Origin: Ramlibacter sp. Leaf400
Lineage (GTDB): Bacteria > Pseudomonadota > Gammaproteobacteria > Burkholderiales > Burkholderiaceae_C
NCBI RefSeq assembly: GCF_001424545.1
Contig: NZ_LMQL01000002.1
Span: 1,434-65,433 of the forward strand
Direction of reading: 5' to 3'
DNA: 64,000 bases
Each line of letters starts with the position of its first letter. Position 1 is the first letter of the stretch. The position numbers and the translations under genes were made by a program. The notes beneath the pieces were generated by a model. The model saw only the letters and a list, made by a program, of their open reading frames with translations. It made no database searches and had not been told where the DNA came from. Below are positions 26,548 through 34,370 of the stretch, piece after piece.

Positions 26548-26600
26548 TTCATGCGCGGCCGCCCTTGGGTCGCGCGCGCCGCATCGATAACGTTGCGGCC

Positions 26601-27833
26601 ATGAACATCCAGTCCGCGCACAACCTCGAGGACGTGCGGCAGATGGCGCGCCGCAAGCTGCCCCGCATCGCCTTCGATTTCATCGACGGCGGCGTCGACG
26701 ACGAGCTGTGCCTGCGCCGCAACCGCGAAGCCTTCCAGCAGCACCGCCTGCTGCCCCGCTACCTGGTCGACGTCTCGAAAAGGGACCCGTCCACCGTGCT
26801 GCTGGGGCGGCGCTACTCGAGCCCCTTCGGCATCTCGCCCACCGGGCTGGCGGGCCTGTTCTGCCCCGACGCCGACCGCATGCTGGCCGAGGCGGCGGGC
26901 CAGGCCAACATCCCCTTCCTGCTCTCGAGCGCGAGCAACGGCGCGCTGGAGGACATCGCCCCGGTGGCGCCCGAGCACGTGTGGTTCCAGATGTACTGCA
27001 CGAGCGACGAGAAAATCAACGCCGACCTGGTGCGGCGTGCGCGCGCCAGCGGCGTGCGGGTGCTGGTGGTGTCGGTGGACGTGCCGGTGAACTCCAACCG
27101 CGAGCGCAACAAGCGCAACGGCTTCAGCCGGCCCTTCCGCATGACGCCGGGCGTGGTGCTGGAAGCCCTGGCCCATCCCGCGTGGGTGCTGCGCTACCTG
27201 CAGACCGGCGGCATCCCGATGATGCGCAACTGGAAGCCGTATGCGCCCGAGGGCGCTTCGGCCGCGCAGGTGGCCGACCTCTACGGCACGCTGACGCCCG
27301 CGCCCATGGTGCATTGGGGCCACCTGCAGCGCATCCGCGAATCCTGGCCGGGGCCGCTGGTGGTCAAGGGCCTGATGCATCCGGAAGACGCGAAGCAGGC
27401 GGTGCGCATGGGCGTGGATGCGCTGGTCGTCTCCAACCACGGCGGGCGCCAGCTCGACGTCGCGCCCTCGCCGCTGGAGGTGCTGCCCGCGATCCGCAAG
27501 GCGGTGGGCGAGGACGTGGAGCTCATCCTGGACAGCGGCGTGCGGCGCGGCTCCGACATCGTGATCGCGCGCTGCCTGGGCGCGAAGTTCTCGATCTTCG
27601 GCCGGCCCACGCTGTTCGGCGCCGCGGCCGCGGGCGCCGAAGGCATCGAGCGGGTGATCCGGCTCGTGCGCAACGAGGTCGACATGGTGCTGGCGCAGAT
27701 CGGCTGCGCGAACTTCGACGACCTGCATCAGGGTTTCCTCTGGGCCCCGGGCGCCGAGGCCGCGCCACCGCCCGCTGCCGCGGCACCGGAAGTCCAACAT
27801 GTGGAACAACCGGTGGCCGTTCCCTTTCCGTGA
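26601..27833 (+). CDS. FMN-dependent alpha-hydroxy-acid dehydrogenase (LldD/mandelate type)
   Basis: A 410-residue FMN enzyme that oxidises an alpha-hydroxy acid to the oxo acid. The family core runs FDFIDGGVDDELCLRRN, PTGLAGLFCPDAD, LLSSASNGALEDIAP and FQMYC. The active-site His280 is in VVSNHGGRQLD, and ILDSGVRRGSDIV binds phosphate. The start at 26601 matches family length. The Pro/Ala-rich C-terminal tail (about 388-410) is unusual. Its coding sequence also contains the second copy of the putative IclR operator. The substrate could be lactate, mandelate, glycolate or a branched hydroxy acid. Confidence 0.88.
   Translation: MNIQSAHNLEDVRQMARRKLPRIAFDFIDGGVDDELCLRRNREAFQQHRLLPRYLVDVSKRDPSTVLLGRRYSSPFGISPTGLAGLFCPDADRMLAEAAGQANIPFLLSSASNGALEDIAPVAPEHVWFQMYCTSDEKINADLVRRARASGVRVLVVSVDVPVNSNRERNKRNGFSRPFRMTPGVVLEALAHPAWVLRYLQTGGIPMMRNWKPYAPEGASAAQVADLYGTLTPAPMVHWGHLQRIRESWPGPLVVKGLMHPEDAKQAVRMGVDALVVSNHGGRQLDVAPSPLEVLPAIRKAVGEDVELILDSGVRRGSDIVIARCLGAKFSIFGRPTLFGAAAAGAEGIERVIRLVRNEVDMVLAQIGCANFDDLHQGFLWAPGAEAAPPPAAAAPEVQHVEQPVAVPFP
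27792..27807. promoter_or_regulatory. Candidate IclR-type operator, copy 2
   Basis: GTCCAACATGTGGAAC lies inside the 3' end of the hydroxy-acid dehydrogenase gene, 77 bases before the Bug receptor start. It differs from the copy at 26532 by one base. Confidence 0.55.
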
Positions 27834-27884
27834 CCGGGGCGCGTCGCTAACGTATCCCTTCCCAGAAAGACAAGGAGACAAGCC

Positions 27885-28859
27885 GTGACTACTTTCGCAA
27901 GAAGGCCCATCCTCGGGCTGCTGGCGGCCGCGGCCGCCGCGCTGCTGCCGCTGGCGACGCTGGCGCAGTCGGACTACCCCAACCGGCCGGTGAAGATCAT
28001 CGTGGCCTACCCGGCGGGCCAGAGCACGGACATCGCCACGCGCTACTTCGCGCAGAAGCTGACGCAGGCCATGGGCCAGAGCTTCGTGGTGGAGAACCGC
28101 CCGGGCGCCTCGGGGAACATCGGGACCGCCGTCGCGGCCAAGACCGCGCCCGACGGCTACACGCTGATCATGGGCGCGTCCGGCACGCATGCGATGAACC
28201 CGGCGCTGTTCGATAACCCGGGCTTCGACGCCGAGAAGGACTTCGACGCCATCATGCTGACGGCGCTGATCCCGTTCGCGATCTCGGCGGGGCCCAGCGC
28301 CAACATCAACTCGCTGACCGAACTCATCGCGCAGGCGCGGAACAAGGCGGGCAAGGTCGACGCGGCCATCCCCAGCGTCACCGGCCAGCTGGTGCTGGAG
28401 ATGCTCAAGCAGCGCGACGTGCCGCTGTTCGGCGTGAAGTTCAAGGGCTCGGCCGACGCCATGACCGCGACGCTCGGCGGGCATGTGCCCGTGCTGATCG
28501 ACACGGTCGCGGCCACGCGCACGCAGCTGGGCAGGATCAAGGTGCTGGCCGTCACGACGGCGCAGCCGATGGCCTCCATGCCCGGCGTGAAGACGGCCAG
28601 CGAACAGGGCCTGGCCAACTTCAACATCGCCGCGTGGAACGCATTGATGGCGCCCAAGGGCATCCCGCCCGAGATCCACGCGAAGCTGGCCACCGAGATG
28701 CGCAAGATCCTCGACCTGCCCGAGACGCAGAAGGCCCTGGGTGACCTGGGCTTCGAACGCGCGCCGGTCTACACGCAGGCCGAACTCAACGCCTGGCTGC
28801 GGGAGGAGCGCCGCAGCTATGCCCAGACCATCAAGTCCGCCCAGATGAAGCCCGAGTGA
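27885..28859 (+). CDS. Bug/TctC-family tripartite tricarboxylate transporter receptor
   Basis: A 324-residue periplasmic solute-binding protein. A signal peptide (LGLLAAAAAALLPLATLAQS) precedes the family motifs YPNRPVKIIVAYPAGQSTD, VENRPGASGNIGT and PDGYTL. The start is GTG with AAGGAG 7 bases upstream. Bug proteins normally bind carboxylates for TctAB permeases, which are absent here. Orphan Bug receptors are common in Burkholderiales. It is probably the receptor for the acid degraded by the flanking enzymes. Confidence 0.92.
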   Translation: MTTFARRPILGLLAAAAAALLPLATLAQSDYPNRPVKIIVAYPAGQSTDIATRYFAQKLTQAMGQSFVVENRPGASGNIGTAVAAKTAPDGYTLIMGASGTHAMNPALFDNPGFDAEKDFDAIMLTALIPFAISAGPSANINSLTELIAQARNKAGKVDAAIPSVTGQLVLEMLKQRDVPLFGVKFKGSADAMTATLGGHVPVLIDTVAATRTQLGRIKVLAVTTAQPMASMPGVKTASEQGLANFNIAAWNALMAPKGIPPEIHAKLATEMRKILDLPETQKALGDLGFERAPVYTQAELNAWLREERRSYAQTIKSAQMKPE

Positions 28860-28867
28860 GACCCACC

Positions 28868-29746
28868 ATGCCGAAGATCCGCACCTCCCCCCTGCACAGC
28901 AACTTCGCCGTGCAGGTCCACGCCCAGGTCATGGACCTGGTGAACGATCCCGATGCCATCGAGGAGCTCAAGGGCCTGTGGCAGAACTCGCCGGTGATGA
29001 TCTTCCGGCGCCAGTCGCTGGAGGAATCGGAGCTGGTGCGCTTCACCGAGCACTTCGGCCGCTGCGAGACCACCGGCCGCAAGGACATCCAGTCGCCCTA
29101 CCAGGAGCAGATCATCTACTTCAGCACGCTGAAGTACGCCGATGGCCGCTTCGTCGGCGGCTTCGCCGGCGGCGACGACGTGGACTGGCATTCGGACCAG
29201 ACCTACCAGGTGCGCCCGGCCACCGGCGCCATGCTGTTCGGCACCGAGGTGCCGCGCGACGGCGGCGACATCTACTGGGCCGACCAGTACGGCGCCTGGG
29301 ATCGCCTGCCCCAGGACATCCAGCAGCTGATCGAAGGCAAGACCGGCGTCTACCGCTACGCCAAGCGCTACGCCATGCTCAATGCGCTGGAGTTGAAGGA
29401 CAAGGAGAAGGCCAACGCGATGCTCAGCCTGCCCGATGCGAAGCACAAGCTGGTGCTTACGCATCCGCGCACCGGCCGCAAGGCGCTGTACGCCGACCCG
29501 ACCACGCTGGTGGCGATCGAGGGCCTGTCCGAGGCGGAGGCCGCGCGCGTCATGCCGGTCCTGTTCGAGGCCGGCGGCCATCCCTCGCTGGTGTACCGGC
29601 ACAAGGTGCACAACGGCGACCTGCTGATGTGGGACAACGGCTGCACCATGCACCGGCGCGACGAGATGCGGCTGGACCAGCCGCGGCTGATGAAGCGCAC
29701 CACCTTCCGCCTGTCGGCCAGCGACTACTGCGTGCCGCAGGCATGA
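28868..29746 (+). CDS. TauD/TfdA-family 2-oxoglutarate-dependent dioxygenase
   Basis: A 292-residue Fe(II)/2-oxoglutarate dioxygenase. The metal triad comprises His108 and Asp110 (DWHSDQTY) and the distal His in CTMHRRDEM. The downstream Arg pair (PRLMKRTTFR) would hold 2-oxoglutarate. TauD-family enzymes hydroxylate sulfonates, phenoxy acids, carnitine precursors and others. The ATG at 28868 lies 8 bases after the Bug stop. The stop overlaps the aldolase gene. The combination suggests oxidative release of a side chain from the imported acid, but this is inference. Confidence 0.88.
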   Translation: MPKIRTSPLHSNFAVQVHAQVMDLVNDPDAIEELKGLWQNSPVMIFRRQSLEESELVRFTEHFGRCETTGRKDIQSPYQEQIIYFSTLKYADGRFVGGFAGGDDVDWHSDQTYQVRPATGAMLFGTEVPRDGGDIYWADQYGAWDRLPQDIQQLIEGKTGVYRYAKRYAMLNALELKDKEKANAMLSLPDAKHKLVLTHPRTGRKALYADPTTLVAIEGLSEAEAARVMPVLFEAGGHPSLVYRHKVHNGDLLMWDNGCTMHRRDEMRLDQPRLMKRTTFRLSASDYCVPQA

Positions 29747-30507
29747 AGCGCGACGCCGCGGTCCGCGACCTGGTCACCGACCAGGAGTGGCAGGCCCGCG
29801 TCGAGCTCGCGGCCTGCTACCGGCTCATGCCGCTCTACGGCATGAGCGACCTGATCTACAACCACATCACGTCGCGGGTGCCGGGCACGCAGGACCGCCT
29901 GCTGATCAATCCGTATGGTTTCCTGTATGAGGAGATCACGGCGTCCAGCCTGGTGACGATCGACCTGGCCGGCAACGTCGTCTTCAACCCGCACGACGAC
30001 CACGGCATCAATGCCGCCGGCTACGTGATCCACAGCGCGGTGCACATGGCGCGCCACGACGTTGGCTGCGCCATGCACACGCACTCGCGCGCGGGCATGG
30101 CGGTGTCGGCCCTCAAGTGCGGGCTGCTGCCGCTGACGCAGACGGCCATGCGCTTCGCCGACATCGCCTACCACGACTACGAGGGGCCGGCGATCGACGA
30201 GGGCGAGCGCGAGCGGCTGGTGCGGGACCTGGGCGACTCCACCGCGATGGTCCTGCGCAACCATGGGCTGCTGGCCCTGGGCGCCGACGTGCCGCAGTGC
30301 TTCAACACCATGTACTGGCTGGAGATGGCCTGCCGGGCGCAGGTGGACGCGATGGCCTGCAATGCGGAGCTGCTGATCCCGGCGAAGGACGTGGTCGACA
30401 GAACCTGCCATCTCTACAAGCCGCACGTGCGTAGGCCGCACGGGGTGCTGGAGTGGCCGGCGATGCTGCGGCTGCTGGACCGGCGGGATCCTTCTTACAA
30501 GGAATAG
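29743..30507 (+). CDS. Class II aldolase/adducin-family protein
   Basis: A 254-residue metal-dependent aldolase-fold protein. Features include GMSDLIYNHITSRVPG, the zinc-binding CAMHTHSRAGMAVSA and a C-terminal His in VLRNHGLLALG. Such genes are often paired with dioxygenases and hydroxy-acid enzymes in catabolic clusters, where they cleave or decarboxylate hydroxy acids. Its ATG overlaps the dioxygenase stop (ATGA). It is the last gene of the IclR-led run and is followed by a large hairpin. Confidence 0.85.
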   Translation: MKRDAAVRDLVTDQEWQARVELAACYRLMPLYGMSDLIYNHITSRVPGTQDRLLINPYGFLYEEITASSLVTIDLAGNVVFNPHDDHGINAAGYVIHSAVHMARHDVGCAMHTHSRAGMAVSALKCGLLPLTQTAMRFADIAYHDYEGPAIDEGERERLVRDLGDSTAMVLRNHGLLALGADVPQCFNTMYWLEMACRAQVDAMACNAELLIPAKDVVDRTCHLYKPHVRRPHGVLEWPAMLRLLDRRDPSYKE

Positions 30508-30622
30508 GACAGAACACAGAGGCACAGAGGCACAGAGAAAAAGAAGAGGCATCCATCAACAAGACCTCCGTGTTCCTCTGTGCCTCTGTGCCTCTGTGCC
30601 TCTGTGCCTCTGTGTTCTGTCC
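30507..30622. repeat. Long hairpin built of CACAGAGG/CCTCTGTG tandem units
   Basis: A 31-base perfect inverted repeat (30507-30537 and 30592-30622) flanks a 54-base loop. The left arm is GGACAGAA followed by CACAGAGG units. The right arm has five CCTCTGTG units (30575-30614) and then TTCTGTCC. It lies between convergent genes and can work as a terminator in both directions. Copy number of the 8-base unit differs between arms, so slippage is likely. Confidence 0.9.
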
Positions 30623-30650
30623 CTCCGTGTAGTGCACGCAGGCTACCCAT

Positions 30651-31403
30651 TCAGCCCCGGGACCACTGCCGCGAGATGAAGCTGCAAGTCGCCAGCAGCA
30701 GCTGCGCGTGCTCCGTCACGTTGCCTTCCATCCGGTGCCGGGGCCCGGCCACCGCCACGGCCAGCGTCTCCGAGTTCACCGACAGGAACGCCGACACCGC
30801 CCACACGTCCGGCACGTTCTCCCCCCGCGTGAGGAAGTAGCCCCGCCTGCGGCTCTCCAGGATGTCCGCGACCAGCGTGTCCCCGTCCGTGAGCGTCGCG
30901 CCCGTGATGGCCGGCAGCTCGCGGCCGGACAGCAGCGCGCGCAGTTCGGACTCCTTGAGGCTGCCCATCAGCGCCTTGCCGATGGCGCTGGAATGCAGCG
31001 GCTTGAACTCGCCCGGCTTGGCCGAATAGCGGATGGAGTGCGGGCTCTCCACCACCTGCAGGTAGATCACCGACTCGCCCTGCCGCTTGCCCAGGATCAC
31101 CGTCTCGCGCGACGCATCGCGCAGGCGCTCCAGCATCGGCATCACGCGCTCGACGAACGGGTCCTTCTCGTGGATGGAGCGCGCCAGGTCGAAGAAGCGG
31201 CGCGTCGGGTACAGCGCGCGCGGGCGCGTCAGCGAGTAGAGGTAGCCGCGCGCGGTGAGCGTGCCCACGATGGCGTGGCAGCTGCTCTTGGGGATGCCGG
31301 TCATCTCCGCCAGGTCGGTCAGCGACAGCGGTTTCTGGACCTTGTCGAAGGCTTCGAAGATGTCGAGCACGCGCTCGACAGCGGTGACGGCGACGTTGCT
31401 CAT
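30651..31403 (-). CDS. IclR-family transcriptional regulator (mutase operon)
   Basis: A 250-residue regulator. The winged helix (about 5-66) has AVERVLDIFEAFDK and DLAEMTGIPKSSCHAIVGTL. The effector domain (about 80-245) has IRYSAKPGEFKPLHSSAIGKA and DVWAVSAFLSVNSETLAVAVAG. It is divergent from the B12-mutase operon. Two perfect interrupted palindromes with TTGTTC half-sites lie between the two genes, so it very probably controls both itself and the operon. Confidence 0.9.
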   Translation of the reverse strand: MSNVAVTAVERVLDIFEAFDKVQKPLSLTDLAEMTGIPKSSCHAIVGTLTARGYLYSLTRPRALYPTRRFFDLARSIHEKDPFVERVMPMLERLRDASRETVILGKRQGESVIYLQVVESPHSIRYSAKPGEFKPLHSSAIGKALMGSLKESELRALLSGRELPAITGATLTDGDTLVADILESRRRGYFLTRGENVPDVWAVSAFLSVNSETLAVAVAGPRHRMEGNVTEHAQLLLATCSFISRQWSRG

Positions 31404-31410
31404 CCTTGGC

Positions 31411-31432
31411 TTTGTTCAGCCCGCTGAACAAA
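31411..31432. promoter_or_regulatory. Candidate IclR operator, palindrome A
   Basis: TTTGTTCAG and CTGAACAAA form perfect 9-base arms around CCCG. It lies 7 bases upstream of the IclR start on the minus strand, ideal for autorepression. It shares the TTGTTC half-site and 9-4-9 geometry with palindrome B. Confidence 0.75.
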
Positions 31433-31471
31433 TCTCCTTGTGCTGCGTTCCGGAAGGGTTGCGCGATGCGC

Positions 31472-31493
31472 GTTGTTCGAGATATCGAACAAC
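31472..31493. promoter_or_regulatory. Candidate IclR operator, palindrome B
   Basis: GTTGTTCGA and TCGAACAAC form perfect 9-base arms around GATA, centred 61 bases from palindrome A and 32 bases before the crotonase start. The equal geometry supports both being sites for the same IclR protein. Confidence 0.75.
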
Positions 31494-31525
31494 GGTTCTT
31501 TTCACCGAACCGCGACGAATCTAGC

Positions 31526-32329
31526 ATGCCCGCCATGCAAGCCACCACGATGCAAGGAAGCGGCGAAAACATCCGCGTCCTGGAACGCAGCCCCGGCGCG
31601 GTCTGGATCACCGTCGACCGCGCCCAGAAGCACAACGCCCTGGCCCGCCCCGTCCTGAAGGAACTGGCCGCCGCCGTGCGCACCGCCGGTGCGCGCGAGG
31701 ACGTGCGCTACCTGGTGGTCACCGGCGCGGGCGACAAGTACTTCGCCGCGGGCGGCGACCTGCGCGACCTGTCCAACGTTCGCGATGAAGCGGCCGTGAT
31801 GGCGATGATGGAAGAAGCCGGCGCCGCGCTCGACGCCATCCGCCAATGCCCCGTGCCCGTGATCGCCTTCCTCAACGGCGATGCGATCGGTGGCGGCGCG
31901 GAGCTCGCGCTGGCCTGCGACATGCGCCTGCAAACGGCGCACGCGCGCATCGGCTACATCCAGGCCAAGCTGGCCATCACCTCCGCCTGGGGTGGCGGGC
32001 CCGACCTGTTCCAGCTCATCGGCCCGGCGCATGCGATGCGCATGATGAGCCGCTGCGAGCTGGTGGGCGCCGAGCAGGCGCTCGCCTGGGGCCTGGCCGA
32101 CGCCGTGATCGGCGACGGGCCCGAGGGCGCCGACGCCAAGACTTTCTTCAAGCCGCTGGACGCCTGCGCGCCGCAGGTGCTGCGCGGCATCAAGGCCCAG
32201 GCCATCGTGGCCCGCCAGGGCCAGGGCTGGAAGGCGCACCGCGCGACCGAACAGCAGCACCTGGTTCGCACCTGGCTGCACGACGACCACTGGGCCGCCT
32301 CCGAAAAGCTTTTGTCCAAAGGTTCCTGA
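31526..32329 (+). CDS. Enoyl-CoA hydratase/isomerase-family protein (crotonase)
   Basis: A 267-residue crotonase-fold enzyme. The oxyanion hole is formed around KHNALARPVL, AAGGDLRDLS and GDAIGGGAELALACDMR. The Glu of GGGAELALA corresponds to a position near the catalytic acid in some crotonases, but the usual second catalytic Glu region (here QAKLAITSAWGG) is altered. The reaction could therefore be decarboxylation or hydrolysis instead of hydration. Start codons at 31526, 31535 and 31550 are all possible. The first gives the normal N terminus. It is the first gene of the mutase operon, and its stop overlaps the mutase ATG (TGATG). Confidence 0.85.
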   Translation: MPAMQATTMQGSGENIRVLERSPGAVWITVDRAQKHNALARPVLKELAAAVRTAGAREDVRYLVVTGAGDKYFAAGGDLRDLSNVRDEAAVMAMMEEAGAALDAIRQCPVPVIAFLNGDAIGGGAELALACDMRLQTAHARIGYIQAKLAITSAWGGGPDLFQLIGPAHAMRMMSRCELVGAEQALAWGLADAVIGDGPEGADAKTFFKPLDACAPQVLRGIKAQAIVARQGQGWKAHRATEQQHLVRTWLHDDHWAASEKLLSKGS

Positions 32330-33957
32330 TGAACGCGAGAGACCCCAATCCCCCCGCCACCGGGCTGGCCGAACCCGTGCTGGGCCCGCTGAGCCGCAGC
32401 GGCATTCCCGTGCCCACCGCCGTCGACGCCGGCGCCGTCAAGGCCGAGAACATCGGCAAGCCCGGCGAATACCCGTTCACGCGAGGCATCTTCCCGGACG
32501 GCTACCAGGGCCGGCTGTGGACCATCCGCCAGTACTCGGGCTTCGGCACCGCCGAGGAATCGAACGAGCGCTACAAGTTCCTGCTGGACCAGGGCCAGAC
32601 CGGCCTGTCGGTGGCGCTGGACCTGCCCACGCAGTGCGGCTTCGATCCCACGCACCCGATGGCCCGGCCGGAGATCGGCAAGGTGGGCGTGTCGCTGTCC
32701 AACCTGAGCGAGGCCGAGATCCTGTTCAAGGACCTGGACCTGTCGAAGATCTCCACCTCGTTCACCATCAACGGCACGGCCGCGATCATCTACGCGATGT
32801 ACCTGGCGGTGGCGGACAAGCAGGGCGTGCCGCGCAGCAAGCTCACCGGCACCATCCAGAACGACATCCTGAAGGAGTACGTGGCGCGCGGCACCTGGAT
32901 CTTCCCGGTGCGGCCGTCGATGCGTCTGATCGCCGACTCCATCCTGTACTCCAACGACACCACGCCGCGCTTCAACCCGATCAGCATCGCGGGCGCGCAC
33001 GTGCGCGATGCCGGCGCGACCGCCGCGGAGGAGATGGCGTACACGCTGGCCAACGGCCTGGCCTACGTCGACGAGCTGCAGCGCCGCGGCGGCGACGTGG
33101 AGAAGTTCGCCAAGCGGCTGTCGTTCTTCTTCTACGTGCACATGGACTTCTTCGACGAGATCGCGAAGTTCCGCGCCGGCCGGCGCCTGTGGGCGCGCTT
33201 CATGAAGGAGCGCTACGGCGCCAACGACCCCAAGGCGCAGCACTTCCGCTTCGGCGTGGTGTGCGGCGGCTCCTCGCTGGTGGCGCCGCAGCCCTACAAC
33301 AACGCGGTGCGCGTGGCGGTGGAAACCATGGCCGCGGTGTTCGGCGGTGCGCAGTCCATCTTCACCTGCGCCTTCGACGAGGCCTTCCAGATCCCCACCG
33401 AGTTCTCGGCGGAGCTGGCGGTTCGCACGCAGCAGATGATCGCCTTCGAGTCGGGCATCGCCCGCACGGTGGACCCGCTGGGCGGCAGCTACTTCCTGGA
33501 GCAGCACACCGACCGCATGGAAGAGGCCATCCTGAAGGTGATGAACGAGATCGACGCCTACGGCGGCGTGGTCCCGGCCATCGAGGACGGCTGGATCCAG
33601 CTGCGCCTAGCCGAGCGCGGCCTGGAGCGCAAGCTGGACACCGACTCGGGCAAGAACGTCATCGTCGGCCAGAACCACTTCCGCAGGGAGGGCGAGCGGA
33701 TCGGCGTGGGCGACGTGTTCAAGCTGGACCCCACCGTGGCGCAGCGCGCGCTGGAGAAGTTCCAGCGCACGCTGGACACTCGCAGCCAGGCCGCCGTCGA
33801 TGCGTCGCTGGCCAGGCTGGCCGCGGCGGCCGCCAAGGACAGCGAGAACGTCATGCCCTACCTGGTGGACTGCTGCCATGCCTACGCCACCGTGGGCGAG
33901 ATGGTCGCGTGCCTGAAGAAGGAATGGGGCGAATTCAAGGAGCCGGTGAATCTATGA
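32329..33957 (+). CDS. B12-dependent acyl-CoA mutase, large substrate-binding subunit
   Basis: A 542-residue TIM-barrel subunit of the methylmalonyl-CoA mutase family without its own B12 domain, like archaeal mutases and HcmA. Numbered against P. shermanii mutase with a constant offset of 20: RQYSGFGT has Tyr69 (Tyr89), TIQND has Gln177 (Gln197), and VARG has Arg187 (Arg207). These bind the substrate carboxylate and exclude the Ile/Gln pattern of 2-hydroxyisobutyryl-CoA mutase and the Phe/Gln pattern of isobutyryl-CoA mutase. Position 223 is Ala (IAGAHV) where methylmalonyl-CoA mutase has Tyr243; the next His (224) is kept. A free-carboxylate substrate bulkier than methylmalonyl-CoA is therefore likely. 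The ATG overlaps the crotonase stop. Confidence 0.9.
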   Translation: MNARDPNPPATGLAEPVLGPLSRSGIPVPTAVDAGAVKAENIGKPGEYPFTRGIFPDGYQGRLWTIRQYSGFGTAEESNERYKFLLDQGQTGLSVALDLPTQCGFDPTHPMARPEIGKVGVSLSNLSEAEILFKDLDLSKISTSFTINGTAAIIYAMYLAVADKQGVPRSKLTGTIQNDILKEYVARGTWIFPVRPSMRLIADSILYSNDTTPRFNPISIAGAHVRDAGATAAEEMAYTLANGLAYVDELQRRGGDVEKFAKRLSFFFYVHMDFFDEIAKFRAGRRLWARFMKERYGANDPKAQHFRFGVVCGGSSLVAPQPYNNAVRVAVETMAAVFGGAQSIFTCAFDEAFQIPTEFSAELAVRTQQMIAFESGIARTVDPLGGSYFLEQHTDRMEEAILKVMNEIDAYGGVVPAIEDGWIQLRLAERGLERKLDTDSGKNVIVGQNHFRREGERIGVGDVFKLDPTVAQRALEKFQRTLDTRSQAAVDASLARLAAAAAKDSENVMPYLVDCCHAYATVGEMVACLKKEWGEFKEPVNL

Positions 33958-34370
33958 ACGACGTGAAAGAGGCCCGGCCGCTGGCGGGCAAGCGGATCCT
34001 GGTGGGCAAGCCGGGGCTGGACGGGCACGACATCGGCGCCAAGATCGTCGCGCTCACGCTGCGCGACGCCGGTGCCGAAGTGATCTACACCGGCCTGCGC
34101 CGCAGCCCGGCGCAGATCGCGCAGGTGGCGGTGGACGAAGGCGTGGACGCGGTCGGCCTGTCGATCCTCTCGGGCAGCCACAAGGAGCTGGTGGGCGACG
34201 TGATCGCCGAGCTGCGAGCCCACAAGGCCGGCGACGTGAAGGTGTTCGTCGGCGGCACCATCCCCGGCGAGGACCACGCCGCCCTGCACGAGCTGGGCGT
34301 GGCGGCGGTGTTCACGGCGGACATGCCGCTGGAGAGCGTGGTGTCGCAACTGGCGGCGAAGCTGGCATGA
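33954..34370 (+). CDS. B12-dependent acyl-CoA mutase, cobalamin-binding subunit
   Basis: A 138-residue B12-binding subunit. The motif Lys19-x3-Asp23-x-His25-x2-Gly28 (GKPGLDGHDIG) supplies the lower cobalt ligand His25. SILSGSH and VFVGGTIP contact the nucleotide tail. Its length and separate gene match HcmB-type small subunits. It overlaps both neighbours by 4 bases (ATGA), so a fixed ratio of mutase subunits is likely. Confidence 0.95.
   Translation: MNDVKEARPLAGKRILVGKPGLDGHDIGAKIVALTLRDAGAEVIYTGLRRSPAQIAQVAVDEGVDAVGLSILSGSHKELVGDVIAELRAHKAGDVKVFVGGTIPGEDHAALHELGVAAVFTADMPLESVVSQLAAKLA

Noticed and set aside
30507..30622. CACAGAGG units as a possible CRISPR array
   Set aside because: Units are 8 bases and directly abutting, with no unique spacers, and form a hairpin. 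No cas genes are nearby.
32329..34370. Assignment as 2-hydroxyisobutyryl-CoA mutase (HcmA/HcmB)
   Set aside because: Subunit sizes and the adjacent GTPase fit, but the diagnostic Ile and Gln of that enzyme are Tyr69 and Arg187 here, as in carboxylate-binding mutases.
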